The notes: generated by a model not told the origin, from the letters alone. Positions 35,703-43,677 are shown, counted from the stretch's first letter. The stretch: DNA of 64,000 bases from an uncultured Saprospiraceae bacterium (GCA_938015435.1 CALLPN010000008.1:1-64000), one strand, 5' to 3'. Numbers and translations are program-made.

Positions 35703-35790
35703 TCTCTCAATCTCTCAATCTCTCAATCTCTCAATCTCTCAATCTCTCAATCTCTCAATCTCTCAATCTCTCAATCTCTTAATCTCTCAA
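35703..35790. repeat. Octamer microsatellite (TCTCTCAA), 11 units
   Basis: Nine perfect copies of TCTCTCAA, one copy with a single change (TCTCTTAA, 35775-35782) and a final perfect copy. The unit length is not a multiple of three and no gene is read through it. Confidence 0.95.
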
Positions 35791-35975
35791 TCTCATTAAG
35801 CCTCTTTTGAGATAGAGAGAGCTAGCAGATCAGGTGAACCACAATCCTTCACTATCACACTCTCTCCATACTTTATATCTCAATTCCGCAACTCTGACAT
35901 CTGAAAATCTTTAATTCTTACAGGTGGACGGTTTATTTTATCTCACTTTTTATCTCGAACTCCCTCAATCTCTTT

Positions 35976-35992
35976 TTACCAACCATTAGTAA
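35976..35992. promoter_or_regulatory. Candidate operator 1 of the S24 regulator gene
   Basis: TTACCAACCATTAGTAA is an imperfect inverted repeat with TTAC/GTAA arms, 91 bp before the regulator start. It resembles operator 2 (TTACTAACAATGGTAA) starting 39 bp downstream. Binding by the S24 protein is inferred from its autoregulatory position. Confidence 0.45.
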
Positions 35993-36014
35993 GAAGTACA
36001 AAGAAATGGAATTT

Positions 36015-36030
36015 TTACTAACAATGGTAA
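36015..36030. promoter_or_regulatory. Candidate operator 2 of the S24 regulator gene
   Basis: TTACTAACAATGGTAA, inverted repeat TTACtA/TgGTAA, 53 bp before the start at 36083. Same arms as operator 1. Confidence 0.45.
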
Positions 36031-36082
36031 TATTTACGAATATTTGTGAAAATTACTTATTTGAATTACTTTTACTATCAAT

Positions 36083-36841
36083 ATGGAACTATCGATACAG
36101 TATAAAAGACTAAGACAGATCAGAGAAGAGTTAAATCAAACGCAATCTTCCTTTGCAGAACAGCTAGGTGTAGGCAGTACGACGACGGAGTATGAGCGAG
36201 GTAGAACTAAGCTCACCGGTAAACTAGTGCTGCGATTACTAAGTGATTATAAGATCAATCCTCTATGGTTATATGGTGAGAGTGAGCAGAAGTATCTCGA
36301 TCCTCGATCCAAAGAAGTAAGTCCAAGTGTAGTGACTGTAGATAGTGATGGCTTTGATAATATCCTTATGGTCAATGAAAAGGCTGCTGCTGGTTATACA
36401 GGTAATCTAGAGAATAATGACTTTTTTGAACAGTTGCCATCATTTTCGTTTCCGATTCCAGAGTATCGTAATGCTACATTCAGATGCTTTCAAGTAGAAG
36501 GTTATAGTATGGTGCCCACCATCTTACCTAGTGAATGGATTATCACCAAAGCAGTAGAAGATCTCAGTCAGATCAAAAACAATAAGATATACGTAGTAGT
36601 AGATAATGATGGTATCCGTATCAAGCAAGTACGTAATGAGCAACATATGCGATCCCTCACTCTTATTTCTCTCAACGAAGAGTACGCTACCGAGTTACTA
36701 GCATATGACGAAGTCAAAGAAGTATGGGAATTCCATAGTAAACTCACTAAAGAACTGGCGATCCAATCTACCAAGCAAAAGTTAGATGTGATCTATGAAG
36801 ATATGAAGATCGTAAAGGCTAAGATATTGGGCAAGCAGTGA
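36083..36841 (+). CDS. XRE-S24 autoproteolytic repressor (LexA/CI/UmuD-like)
   Basis: 252 residues. N-terminal XRE helix-turn-helix about 8-63 (LRQIREELNQTQSSFAEQLG, then a recognition helix with VGSTTTEYERG). The C-terminal S24 peptidase has Ala103-Gly104 as the likely self-cleavage site (NEKAAAGYTG), Ser142 in GYSMVPTI and Lys181 in GIRIKQV. The spacing resembles LexA (cleavage Gly to Ser 38, Ser to Lys 39 residues here). The C-terminal helix (KQKLDVIYEDMKIVKAKIL) is extra. By analogy it should repress the adjacent damage-response genes until RecA-stimulated self-cleavage. Its stop codon TGA lies inside the first hairpin of repeat copy B. Confidence 0.9.
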   Translation: MELSIQYKRLRQIREELNQTQSSFAEQLGVGSTTTEYERGRTKLTGKLVLRLLSDYKINPLWLYGESEQKYLDPRSKEVSPSVVTVDSDGFDNILMVNEKAAAGYTGNLENNDFFEQLPSFSFPIPEYRNATFRCFQVEGYSMVPTILPSEWIITKAVEDLSQIKNNKIYVVVDNDGIRIKQVRNEQHMRSLTLISLNEEYATELLAYDEVKEVWEFHSKLTKELAIQSTKQKLDVIYEDMKIVKAKILGKQ

Positions 36842-36907
36842 TTTTCGCAGAAAATCACGCGAAGTCGGAGTGTAATGTGCTTTTCGTAGAAAACACATGG
36901 GCTCCGA
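36838..36907. repeat. Double-hairpin dispersed repeat, copy B
   Basis: Same build as copy A at 2813: hairpin GTGATTTT-CGCAG-AAAATCAC (36838-36858), then TCGGAG (36865-36870) pairing with CTCCGA (36902-36907) around ATGTG (36875-36879) and ACACAT arms with a CGTAG loop. The regulator's TGA stop (36839-36841) is inside the first stem. Confidence 0.8.
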
Positions 36908-37140
36908 GGAAAATAAATCATCACCGTACAGATCTTTAACTCCGCTTACGTTGTGTGGGCAGGAGCCCATCAACGAAAGCTAGCCAAGAAGCCAGATAAA
37001 ACGAAATAGCCCTTTCATCGAAGGGCTCCTGTCCTCCGATGAAAGGAATCTCCATGACCGAGGACAGGAATCTCCATGACCGAGGATAGGAATCTCCACG
37101 ACTCCTGTCTTCCGATGAAAGCAGAAGCGAATCAACCAAT
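36908..37140. repeat. Hairpin and 22-bp tandem repeat patch
   Basis: CCTTTCATCG (37011-37020) pairs with CGATGAAAGG (37037-37046). Then AATCTCCATGACCGAGGACAGG (37047-37068; 37069-37090 with one change) is followed by a diverging third unit from 37091. TCCTGTC-TCCGATGAAAG occurs twice (37028-37045 and from about 37102). No gene is visible from 36842 to 37202; the patch separates the regulator from the ABC-F gene. Confidence 0.75.
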
Positions 37141-37174
37141 GTCCAGATCTATACCAAGAATCCCCAAACTTTCT

Positions 37175-37182
37175 TACTTTTG
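37175..37182 (+). promoter_or_regulatory. Bacteroidota -7 element before the ABC-F gene
   Basis: TACTTTTG, a perfect TAnnTTTG, 20 bp before the start at 37203, giving a very short leader. Confidence 0.5.
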
Positions 37183-37202
37183 CGCCCTTAAATGCATATA
37201 CT

Positions 37203-38816
37203 ATGATCAGCGCAAATAACGTATCTCTACAGTACGGAAAACGAGTCCTTTTTGATGAAGTCAACATCACATTTGCAGGTAATAACTGTTTTGGTGTTAT
37301 CGGTGCCAATGGGGCAGGAAAATCTACTTTCCTCAAGATATTGTCTGGAGATATAGAGCCTAATATCGGACACGTAACCCTCGAAAAAGGTAAGCGTATG
37401 GCTGTGCTTAAGCAGGATCACTTCAAATATGATGAAGAGACAGTACTAAATACTGTTATGATGGGTCATGAGATACTTTATAGTCTCATGAAAGAGAAAG
37501 ATGCGATCTACATGAAGGAAGATTTCTCTGATGCAGACGGTGTAAAAGCAGGTCAGCTAGAAGAAGAATTTGCAGAAATGGATGGATGGTCAGCAGAATC
37601 TAATGCCGCATCGTTATTGAGTGGTATCGGTATCGCAGAAGATCAGCATTTTAAATTAGTGAAAGATCTCGATGGTAATCAAAAGGTGAGAGTGTTATTA
37701 GCTCAAGCATTATTTGGTGAGCCGGATATATTGATACTCGATGAGCCTACCAATGATCTAGATCTTAAGACGATTACTTGGTTAGAAGATTTCTTGTTAG
37801 ACTTTAAGAATACGGTTATCGTTGTATCTCACGATAGACACTTCCTAGATACAGTATCTACACATACGGTAGATATCGACTTCAGTAAGGTCAATATGTA
37901 TACAGGTAATTATACATTCTGGTACGAATCATCTCAATTAGCACTCAAGCAGAAATTGACAGCTAATAAGAAAGCTGAAGACAAGAAAGTAGAGCTACAA
38001 GCCTTCATCGATAGATTCTCAGCCAATGCGAGTAAATCTAAGCAAGCGACGGCACGTAAGAAGATGCTAGAGAAGATCAATGTAGAAGATATCAAGCCAT
38101 CAAGTCGTAAGTATCCAGGTATCATCTTTACACAGGGTAGAGAAGCTGGAAAGCAAATCTTATCTGTAAATAATCTTTCTTATGTCAATAAAGAAGGGGA
38201 GACACTTTTCAAAGGGGTAAGCTTCAATGTAGAGAAAGGAGATAAGGTTGCGATCATCGGAGATAATAGTTTAGCAACCACAGCATTTCATCAAATACTC
38301 AATGGTGAACTAGAAGCCACTACTGGAGATTTTGAATTTGGACAGACCATTACTACTGCCTACTTACCTAACGAAAATGAAGAGTTTTTCGATGGTGAAG
38401 ATTCACTTATGGATTGGTTGCGTCAGTATTCTGAAAATAAGGATGAAATGTTTATCCGTGGATTTTTAGGAAAAATGTTATTCTCTGGTGAAGAAGTACT
38501 CAAGAAATCTGATGTACTCTCTGGAGGTGAAAAAGTAAGGTGTATGCTCTCTCGTATGATGATGGCATCTGCGAATGTACTCATGTTAGATGAGCCAACT
38601 AACCACTTAGATCTAGAGACAATCGAAGCCCTGAATAATTCTATGAAGACATTCACGGGTACTTTGATGTTTACTTCTCGTGATCATACTTTCACACAGA
38701 CTGTAGCCAATAGGATAGTGGAGTTGACTCCAAAAGGATTTATAGATAGTCTGAAGACTTTCGATGAATACATCGTGGATGGAGGAATCGCCGATCAGAA
38801 GAAAGTATTGTCTTAA
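37203..38816 (+). CDS. ABC-F family ATPase with one degenerate ATP site
   Basis: 537 residues, cytoplasmic, two ABC domains without membrane segments, of the YbiT-like size class of ribosome-associated ABC-F proteins. Domain 1: Walker A GANGAGKST (34-42), Walker B ILILDEP near 177, but a weak signature LDGNQ (156-160). A linker of about 245-300 is K-rich and helical. Domain 2: Walker A position reads GDNSLATTA (353-361), without the Lys/Ser-Thr pair, while the signature LSGGE (439-443) and MLDEPTNHLD are intact. Site 1 (Walker A of domain 1, signature of domain 2) is therefore canonical and site 2 is degenerate. A translation-related role is inferred from the family only. Confidence 0.92.
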   Translation: MISANNVSLQYGKRVLFDEVNITFAGNNCFGVIGANGAGKSTFLKILSGDIEPNIGHVTLEKGKRMAVLKQDHFKYDEETVLNTVMMGHEILYSLMKEKDAIYMKEDFSDADGVKAGQLEEEFAEMDGWSAESNAASLLSGIGIAEDQHFKLVKDLDGNQKVRVLLAQALFGEPDILILDEPTNDLDLKTITWLEDFLLDFKNTVIVVSHDRHFLDTVSTHTVDIDFSKVNMYTGNYTFWYESSQLALKQKLTANKKAEDKKVELQAFIDRFSANASKSKQATARKKMLEKINVEDIKPSSRKYPGIIFTQGREAGKQILSVNNLSYVNKEGETLFKGVSFNVEKGDKVAIIGDNSLATTAFHQILNGELEATTGDFEFGQTITTAYLPNENEEFFDGEDSLMDWLRQYSENKDEMFIRGFLGKMLFSGEEVLKKSDVLSGGEKVRCMLSRMMMASANVLMLDEPTNHLDLETIEALNNSMKTFTGTLMFTSRDHTFTQTVANRIVELTPKGFIDSLKTFDEYIVDGGIADQKKVLS

Positions 38817-38852
38817 TAAGTTGATAACTTTTTCCAAGAAAAACAGAAACTA

Positions 38853-38876
38853 GGAAATTCGTATTTCAGAATTTCC
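38853..38876 (+). terminator. Possible terminator-like hairpin after the ABC-F gene
   Basis: GGAAATTC-N8-GAATTTCC, a perfect 8-bp stem 37 bp after the stop, but without a T-tract. It may instead be an RNA-stability element. Confidence 0.3.
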
Positions 38877-39004
38877 AATATGCAGAAATCAACTTTTAAT
38901 AAAGAAAAACAAGAACCACGAGATCCAGAATTTGTGAAATACACATATGATTTATTATATAGTAAGATAGTTTATATCTTACACTACAATATAAGCAGAA
39001 TCAT

Positions 39005-39853
39005 ATGAAAGCATTTTACAAACCAACACTCGAATTAGTGAACTTTTCAAGGATAAATTATCTGCTTATTTTCCTATTGCTAAGTGCTATGGTCAGCTGC
39101 GGCGATGACATGGATGGCGGAGAAATGGGTACTCCAGTAAATGAGGAAAGAATTAGCGATTCACTGGTTCTTGTAAGTTTGTATAATAGTACAGGAGGTC
39201 CTGATTGGGACAGTAGTTGGGATCTTAGTATGTCTATGGAAACATGGTTTGGTATTACATTACGCTCGGCTGGAACGGTAGAGATAATTGAACTTCAAGG
39301 AAATGGCTTAGTGGGTTCTATCCCTGCTAACATTAATGAACTAACCGATCCTATCGCGTTAGAAATAAGATCTAGTGAATTAACAGGAGGAATTCCTGCT
39401 GGACTAGACAAACTCACAAATTTGCGATTCTTAAGACTTGATGATAACGGACTGACCGGAGGAATTCCTTCGGAGATGACTAGTTTGTCAAAATTAGAAG
39501 TCATTGATCTGGCTAGTAATAATTTGACGGGAAGTATTCCTGTAGGACTAGGCGCATTGGATAATATGAGCTTTTTGGATCTTGCTGAAAATAATTTGAC
39601 AGGATCTATCCCTTCAGATTTCGGAGATTTCACAACGATATCATTTGTAATACTTAGAAACAATGATCTTTCTGGATGCTTTCCTTCGGAACTCTTAAGT
39701 CTTTGCAACGAAGTTAGTGCGTTTCCCAATCCTAAGCTTCCTTGGTTAGGTGACTTCGATATGTTTTGTGGTGGATTTCCTCAACTAGGAGCCGCTTGCG
39801 AATTAGATGGCCAAGCAGGCACTATAGACGCAGATTGTAATTGTGTAATCTGA
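39005..39853 (+). CDS. Leucine-rich-repeat lipoprotein
   Basis: 282 residues. After a longer N-terminus the lipoprotein signal is LLIFLLLSAMVSCGDD (lipobox near Cys32). Residues about 55-75 hold a DSLVLVSLYNSTGGPDWDSS motif, the usual LRR N-cap in Bacteroidota. About five plant-type (PS) leucine-rich repeats follow, of the form L-x-x-L-x-L-x-x-N-x-L-x-G-x-I-P (LTGGIPSEMTSLSKLEVIDL, NNLTGSIPVGLGALDNM, NNLTGSIPSDFGDF, NNDLSGCFPSELLSL). A Cys-rich C-terminus ends DADCNCVI. It is a surface binding module with unknown ligand. Start chosen at the first ATG; a later Met would also work. Confidence 0.88.
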   Translation: MKAFYKPTLELVNFSRINYLLIFLLLSAMVSCGDDMDGGEMGTPVNEERISDSLVLVSLYNSTGGPDWDSSWDLSMSMETWFGITLRSAGTVEIIELQGNGLVGSIPANINELTDPIALEIRSSELTGGIPAGLDKLTNLRFLRLDDNGLTGGIPSEMTSLSKLEVIDLASNNLTGSIPVGLGALDNMSFLDLAENNLTGSIPSDFGDFTTISFVILRNNDLSGCFPSELLSLCNEVSAFPNPKLPWLGDFDMFCGGFPQLGAACELDGQAGTIDADCNCVI

Positions 39854-40067
39854 TCAGAGACATTTTTTCTTTAACTAGTTACGTCTTTTAATAGTGTAGA
39901 AGTTCATTTTGTATCATCAATTGAATATCTAAGGAGTTTTATCTTGATTTATAGAATCGCTATGATTACTATAGGTAATTGTGCGATCACAATGGGTTAT
40001 ACTGGCCTAAGCTGATCGCTACATTAACAATTATCTCGTTAATCATGTTTTAGATTACAGTTAATAT

Positions 40068-40075
40068 TAACTTTG
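40068..40075 (+). promoter_or_regulatory. Bacteroidota -7 element before valS
   Basis: TAACTTTG, a perfect TAnnTTTG, 28 bp before the valS ATG. Confidence 0.5.
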
Positions 40076-40103
40076 TGCTCTTATACAGAAAAACAAAGAG
40101 CAT

Positions 40104-42734
40104 ATGGAATTAAGTGCAAGATTTGAGCCGTCAGAGGCAGAAGGGAAATGGTACCAATACTGGATGGATAAAGGGTACTTTCATTCTACACCAGATGAAA
40201 GAGAAGCATACTCTATCGTAATACCTCCCCCCAATGTCACGGGAGTCCTACATATGGGACATATGCTCAATAATACCATCCAAGATGTACTAATTCGTAA
40301 AGCTAGGCTAGACGGTAAGAATGCTTGCTGGGTACCTGGTACGGATCACGCTTCTATCGCTACCGAAGCAAAGGTGGTTAAGATGCTGAGAGAAAAAGGC
40401 ATTAAGAAATCGGATCTTACAAGAGAAGAATTCCTCGAGCATGCACATGCATGGAAAGATGAGTATGGTGGTATTATCCTCAAGCAACTACAGAAGCTTG
40501 GTGCATCTTGTGATTGGGAGCGAACAGCATTCACTATGGATGAGAGTCGCTCTGAGCACGTAACCAAAGCCTTCGTAGATCTATTTAACAAAGGGAAATT
40601 ATATCGTGGCCTACGTATGGTCAACTGGGATCCACAGGCTCAGACAGTACTATCTAACGAAGAGGTACTCTATGAAGATGAGATGACACAACTCTATCAT
40701 GTAAAATATCAAATAGAGGGGACAGAGGAATATGTTACTATAGCTACGACTAGGCCAGAGACAATCATGGGAGATTCTGCGATTGCAGTACACCCTGACG
40801 ATCCTAGATATGCGCACCTCAAAGGTAAAAGAGCAATAGTGCCTATGATTGGAAGATCGATCCCTATCATATTTGATGACTATGTAGATATAGAATTTGG
40901 TACTGGAGCATTGAAAGTAACTCCAGCTCACGATATCAATGATTATGAACTTGGTAAGAAGCATGATCTAGAGACTATCGATATCCTTAACGATGATGGT
41001 ACATTAAGTGAGGCTGCTCAGATATTTGTAGGGAGAGATAGAGAAGAAGTAAGAGTAGATATCAAAATCAAACTCAAAGAAGAAAACGCATTAGTTGAGA
41101 TAGAAAACTACAATCATAGTGTAGGTCGCTCAGAGCGTACTCAAGCTATCGTAGAGCCAAAGTTATCACTGCAATGGTATGTAGATATGAAATCTATTGC
41201 TGAGCCAGCTTTGGAGGCGGTAATGACTGACGAGGTAGAATTCTTCCCTAAGAATCAGAAGAACTTATATAAGCACTGGATGGAAGGAATCCGTGATTGG
41301 TGTATATCACGTCAACTTTGGTGGGGACATAGAATCCCAGCATATTACTATAAGGATGAGATTTTTGTGGCGACTACTGGCGAAGAAGCATTAGCTCAAG
41401 CGCAAGCTAAGTTTGGTGCTGAAGTACAGATGAGTGATCTTAAGCAAGACGAAGATGCCTTGGATACATGGTTTAGCTCATGGTTATGGCCAATAGCTGT
41501 ATTTGATGGTTGGAACAATAGAGAAGAGCTAGACTATTACTATCCGACTAATGTACTTGTGACGGGTTGGGATATCATATTCCTTTGGGTAGCACGCATG
41601 GTAATGGCTGGTTATGAATGGGAACAAAAACGTCCGTTTGACCATGTATATTTCACAGGAATGGTTCGTGATAAGCAGCGACGTAAGATGAGTAAGTCCT
41701 TAGGTAATTCACCTGATGCACTGGGACTTATAGAGAAGTTTGGTGCAGATGGCGTAAGAGTGGGAATGCTCATGAGTTCTCCAGCTGGAGGAGATTTACT
41801 ATTTGATGAAAAACTATGTGACCAAGGAAGTAAATTCTGTAATAAGATATGGAATGCACTGAAGCTGATCAAAGGATTCGATACAGAAGATAGACCTGCT
41901 TCTGCAGAAGATAAATTAGCTACTCAATGGATTACGGCTAGATTTAATCAAGTACTAGATCAGCAAGAAAGCAACTTCAAAGAGTATCGTCTATCGGAAG
42001 CTCTGATGGGACTATATACGTTTGTATGGTCAGATTTTTGTTCATGGTATCTAGAGATGATCAAGCCTGAGTATAAAGGTACGATCAGCAAAGAGACGCA
42101 GCAAATGGCTGTAGATCTAATGGAGCAAATATCAATCATCCTACATCCATTTATGCCTTTCATTACAGAAGAAATGTGGCATGCGATTAAAGATAGAGAA
42201 GATGGAGAAGATTGTATCGTAAGTACTTATCCAACGAAGCAAAGTTACGATGAGAGTCTAATCAAGGACATCGATCAACTCAAAGATATCGTGTCTAATA
42301 CACGTGACATTCGTAATAAGAATGGAATCAAGATGACTGATCTAGTACCATTGCACGGAGTGAAATCTGATAAGATGAATCGACTACTCAGCATCGAAGG
42401 ATTGAAAGATCTAGCGGTGAAGATGGGTAAGCTAGAAGGGATACATCTTAGAGATGATAACAAGGTAAGTGGGGTAGGATTCAGTAGTGGAACCGAGTCC
42501 TTTGTATTTGGTGTATCTCTAGAGATTGATGTAGATGCTGAGGTAGCTGAACTAGAAAAGGAGATCAAGCGTCTTACAGGATTTACTTTCGGTATCGAGA
42601 AGAAGCTATCTAACGAGAGATTTGTAAATGGAGCTCCGGAGGCAGTCATCAATGCTGAACGTAAAAAATTAGCAGATGGAAAAGAAAAGATCGCTAATCT
42701 GCAAAGTGATATAGAGAGATTGAAAGCAATGTAA
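40104..42734 (+). CDS. valS: Valyl-tRNA synthetase
   Basis: 876 residues. Class I aminoacyl-tRNA synthetase that charges tRNA-Val. HIGH-type motif PPPNVTGVLHMGHMLNN near 38-54, KMSKSLGNSPDALGL near 530-544 (KMSKS), editing (CP1) domain with TTRPETIMGD and GTGALKVTPAHDINDYE, and a C-terminal coiled coil starting DVDAEVAELEKEIKRLTG that contacts tRNA. Size matches bacterial ValRS. Monocistronic from its own promoter element. No T-box was recognised upstream, as is normal outside Firmicutes. Confidence 0.97.
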   Translation: MELSARFEPSEAEGKWYQYWMDKGYFHSTPDEREAYSIVIPPPNVTGVLHMGHMLNNTIQDVLIRKARLDGKNACWVPGTDHASIATEAKVVKMLREKGIKKSDLTREEFLEHAHAWKDEYGGIILKQLQKLGASCDWERTAFTMDESRSEHVTKAFVDLFNKGKLYRGLRMVNWDPQAQTVLSNEEVLYEDEMTQLYHVKYQIEGTEEYVTIATTRPETIMGDSAIAVHPDDPRYAHLKGKRAIVPMIGRSIPIIFDDYVDIEFGTGALKVTPAHDINDYELGKKHDLETIDILNDDGTLSEAAQIFVGRDREEVRVDIKIKLKEENALVEIENYNHSVGRSERTQAIVEPKLSLQWYVDMKSIAEPALEAVMTDEVEFFPKNQKNLYKHWMEGIRDWCISRQLWWGHRIPAYYYKDEIFVATTGEEALAQAQAKFGAEVQMSDLKQDEDALDTWFSSWLWPIAVFDGWNNREELDYYYPTNVLVTGWDIIFLWVARMVMAGYEWEQKRPFDHVYFTGMVRDKQRRKMSKSLGNSPDALGLIEKFGADGVRVGMLMSSPAGGDLLFDEKLCDQGSKFCNKIWNALKLIKGFDTEDRPASAEDKLATQWITARFNQVLDQQESNFKEYRLSEALMGLYTFVWSDFCSWYLEMIKPEYKGTISKETQQMAVDLMEQISIILHPFMPFITEEMWHAIKDREDGEDCIVSTYPTKQSYDESLIKDIDQLKDIVSNTRDIRNKNGIKMTDLVPLHGVKSDKMNRLLSIEGLKDLAVKMGKLEGIHLRDDNKVSGVGFSSGTESFVFGVSLEIDVDAEVAELEKEIKRLTGFTFGIEKKLSNERFVNGAPEAVINAERKKLADGKEKIANLQSDIERLKAM

Positions 42735-42803
42735 TTTCTTTCATAAAGTATTCATTGTAAAAAAAATAGACGGCAGTTATATTATAAACTGTCAAATAAT
42801 AGA

Positions 42804-42865
42804 AATGGCTATACAACTTTACTTGCGTCGTTTTAAACGAATTCAAGGATAGATGTATAGCCATT
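42804..42865. repeat. 12-bp inverted repeat with an inner palindrome after valS
   Basis: AATGGCTATACA (42804-42815) and TGTATAGCCATT (42854-42865) are perfect inverted arms 38 nt apart. The spacer contains TCGTTTTAAACGA, itself an inverted repeat. It lies between the valS stop and a convergent lipoprotein gene. The arms could form a cruciform or a long 3'-UTR stem; there is no T-tract. Confidence 0.6.
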
Positions 42866-42912
42866 GTTGGTTCTGCTAATATCAACTTTGATCTAGATAA
42901 GAATAGTGATGA

Positions 42913-43677
42913 TTACCATAGATTGTGTTTTTCTTCAAGATCAATAGATTTACAACCTTCTTCATTTGACAAGGTCATTCTTACGTCTAGGCATTCATTT
43001 TCAAATCTTAGTATTCTTTTAGTTCTTTCTGTTATGGTTAGCTCTCCAGATGTAAACCAATTGCAGTTATCGTTTTTGACCACTGGTTCTGTAATATCAA
43101 TTTGATATTCCACATCGTTAACCGTCAAAATATTTGTACCTGATATCGTCATGTTGTCGTTTGACCATGCCTTAGACAAACACCCTTCTAATTCGATAGA
43201 TTCTGTGTCGAGCCTAAAATTAATTTTATTTTTTGCGCACCAATGAACATCATTTTCTGAGGCAAACTCCATGTTTTTTCCTCCGCCAACACCTATTTCA
43301 TTGAAAACTACTCCTTCAAATTCAATTGCAATTTCATTCCCTGCGGAATTTGCAACATCATGTTTGGAAGAGTAATTTATTTTACCTGACAGTTTGTTTC
43401 TGCTAGCGTCTTCATATCCAACAGGCAGATTTATTTCGTAGCGTATTCCATATTCGGTATTAGCTCCTTTGTCAATAAGCATGTTTTCTGTTTTTAACAC
43501 TTCAAAATCCAAGGCATCAATCGAATTGAAAAAATCAAAATATGCATTGTAATAATAAATAACATTGATATCCTTTTCTGATAATTCATCAGTACACGTT
43601 TTTTGTTTCTCACATGAAGTAATCAAAACAAATGTGCACAATACAAAAAGTGAAAAAGTAATTCTTTTTAAAATCAT
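42913..43677 (-). CDS. Tandem paralogous lipoprotein, copy 2
   Basis: 254 residues from the ATG at 43677 (MILKRITFSLFVLCTFVLITSC, lipobox before Cys22). An upstream in-frame start would add 28 residues and lies in the intergenic spacer. The mature protein matches its neighbour in most of its length: DEL/IS-x-K/QDV-x-V-I-YYNAYFDFFN, the ILT/LIVN-type strand, WFTSGELTITE, four spaced Cys pairs (CTDE, WCAKN, GCLSK, NC/NEC) and a shared EKHNLW end. Unknown function; exposed on the membrane. It is the second gene of a duplicated pair. Confidence 0.8.
   Translation of the reverse strand: MILKRITFSLFVLCTFVLITSCEKQKTCTDELSEKDINVIYYYNAYFDFFNSIDALDFEVLKTENMLIDKGANTEYGIRYEINLPVGYEDASRNKLSGKINYSSKHDVANSAGNEIAIEFEGVVFNEIGVGGGKNMEFASENDVHWCAKNKINFRLDTESIELEGCLSKAWSNDNMTISGTNILTVNDVEYQIDITEPVVKNDNCNWFTSGELTITERTKRILRFENECLDVRMTLSNEEGCKSIDLEEKHNLW

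Larger units (their letters stand above)
35463..36082. other. 620-bp intergenic region between dinB and the S24 regulator
   Basis: No gene. Contents from left: dinB upstream sequence with a possible half-operator (TTACT...AGTA, 35472-35488); a GC-richer patch with CGAGAGTCGGCTACGCC near 35538-35560; the octamer array at 35703-35790; then pyrimidine-rich DNA; then two inverted repeats before the regulator start. A long reading frame through the octamers is only the repeat read in frame. Confidence 0.6.

Noticed and set aside
35463..35810. A 115-codon open frame on the plus strand across the octamers
   Set aside because: Its C-terminal third is only the TCTCTCAA unit read in frame; it has no coding character and overlaps the promoter region of dinB.
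36838..37140. Repeat patch considered as a CRISPR array
   Set aside because: Unit lengths and spacing are irregular, the units are tandem without unique spacers, and no cas genes are near; the repeats are hairpins.
39295..39729. Antisense 144-codon frame opposite the leucine-rich-repeat gene
   Set aside because: It is a mirror of the repeated LRR codons, with no start context or promoter.
39854..40103. T-box or other riboswitch in front of valS
   Set aside because: No T-box antiterminator or specifier structure is seen, and T-boxes are not expected in Bacteroidota.
42275..42652. Antisense 125-codon frame opposite valS
   Set aside because: Complete overlap with a confident essential gene; low-complexity Ser-rich product.
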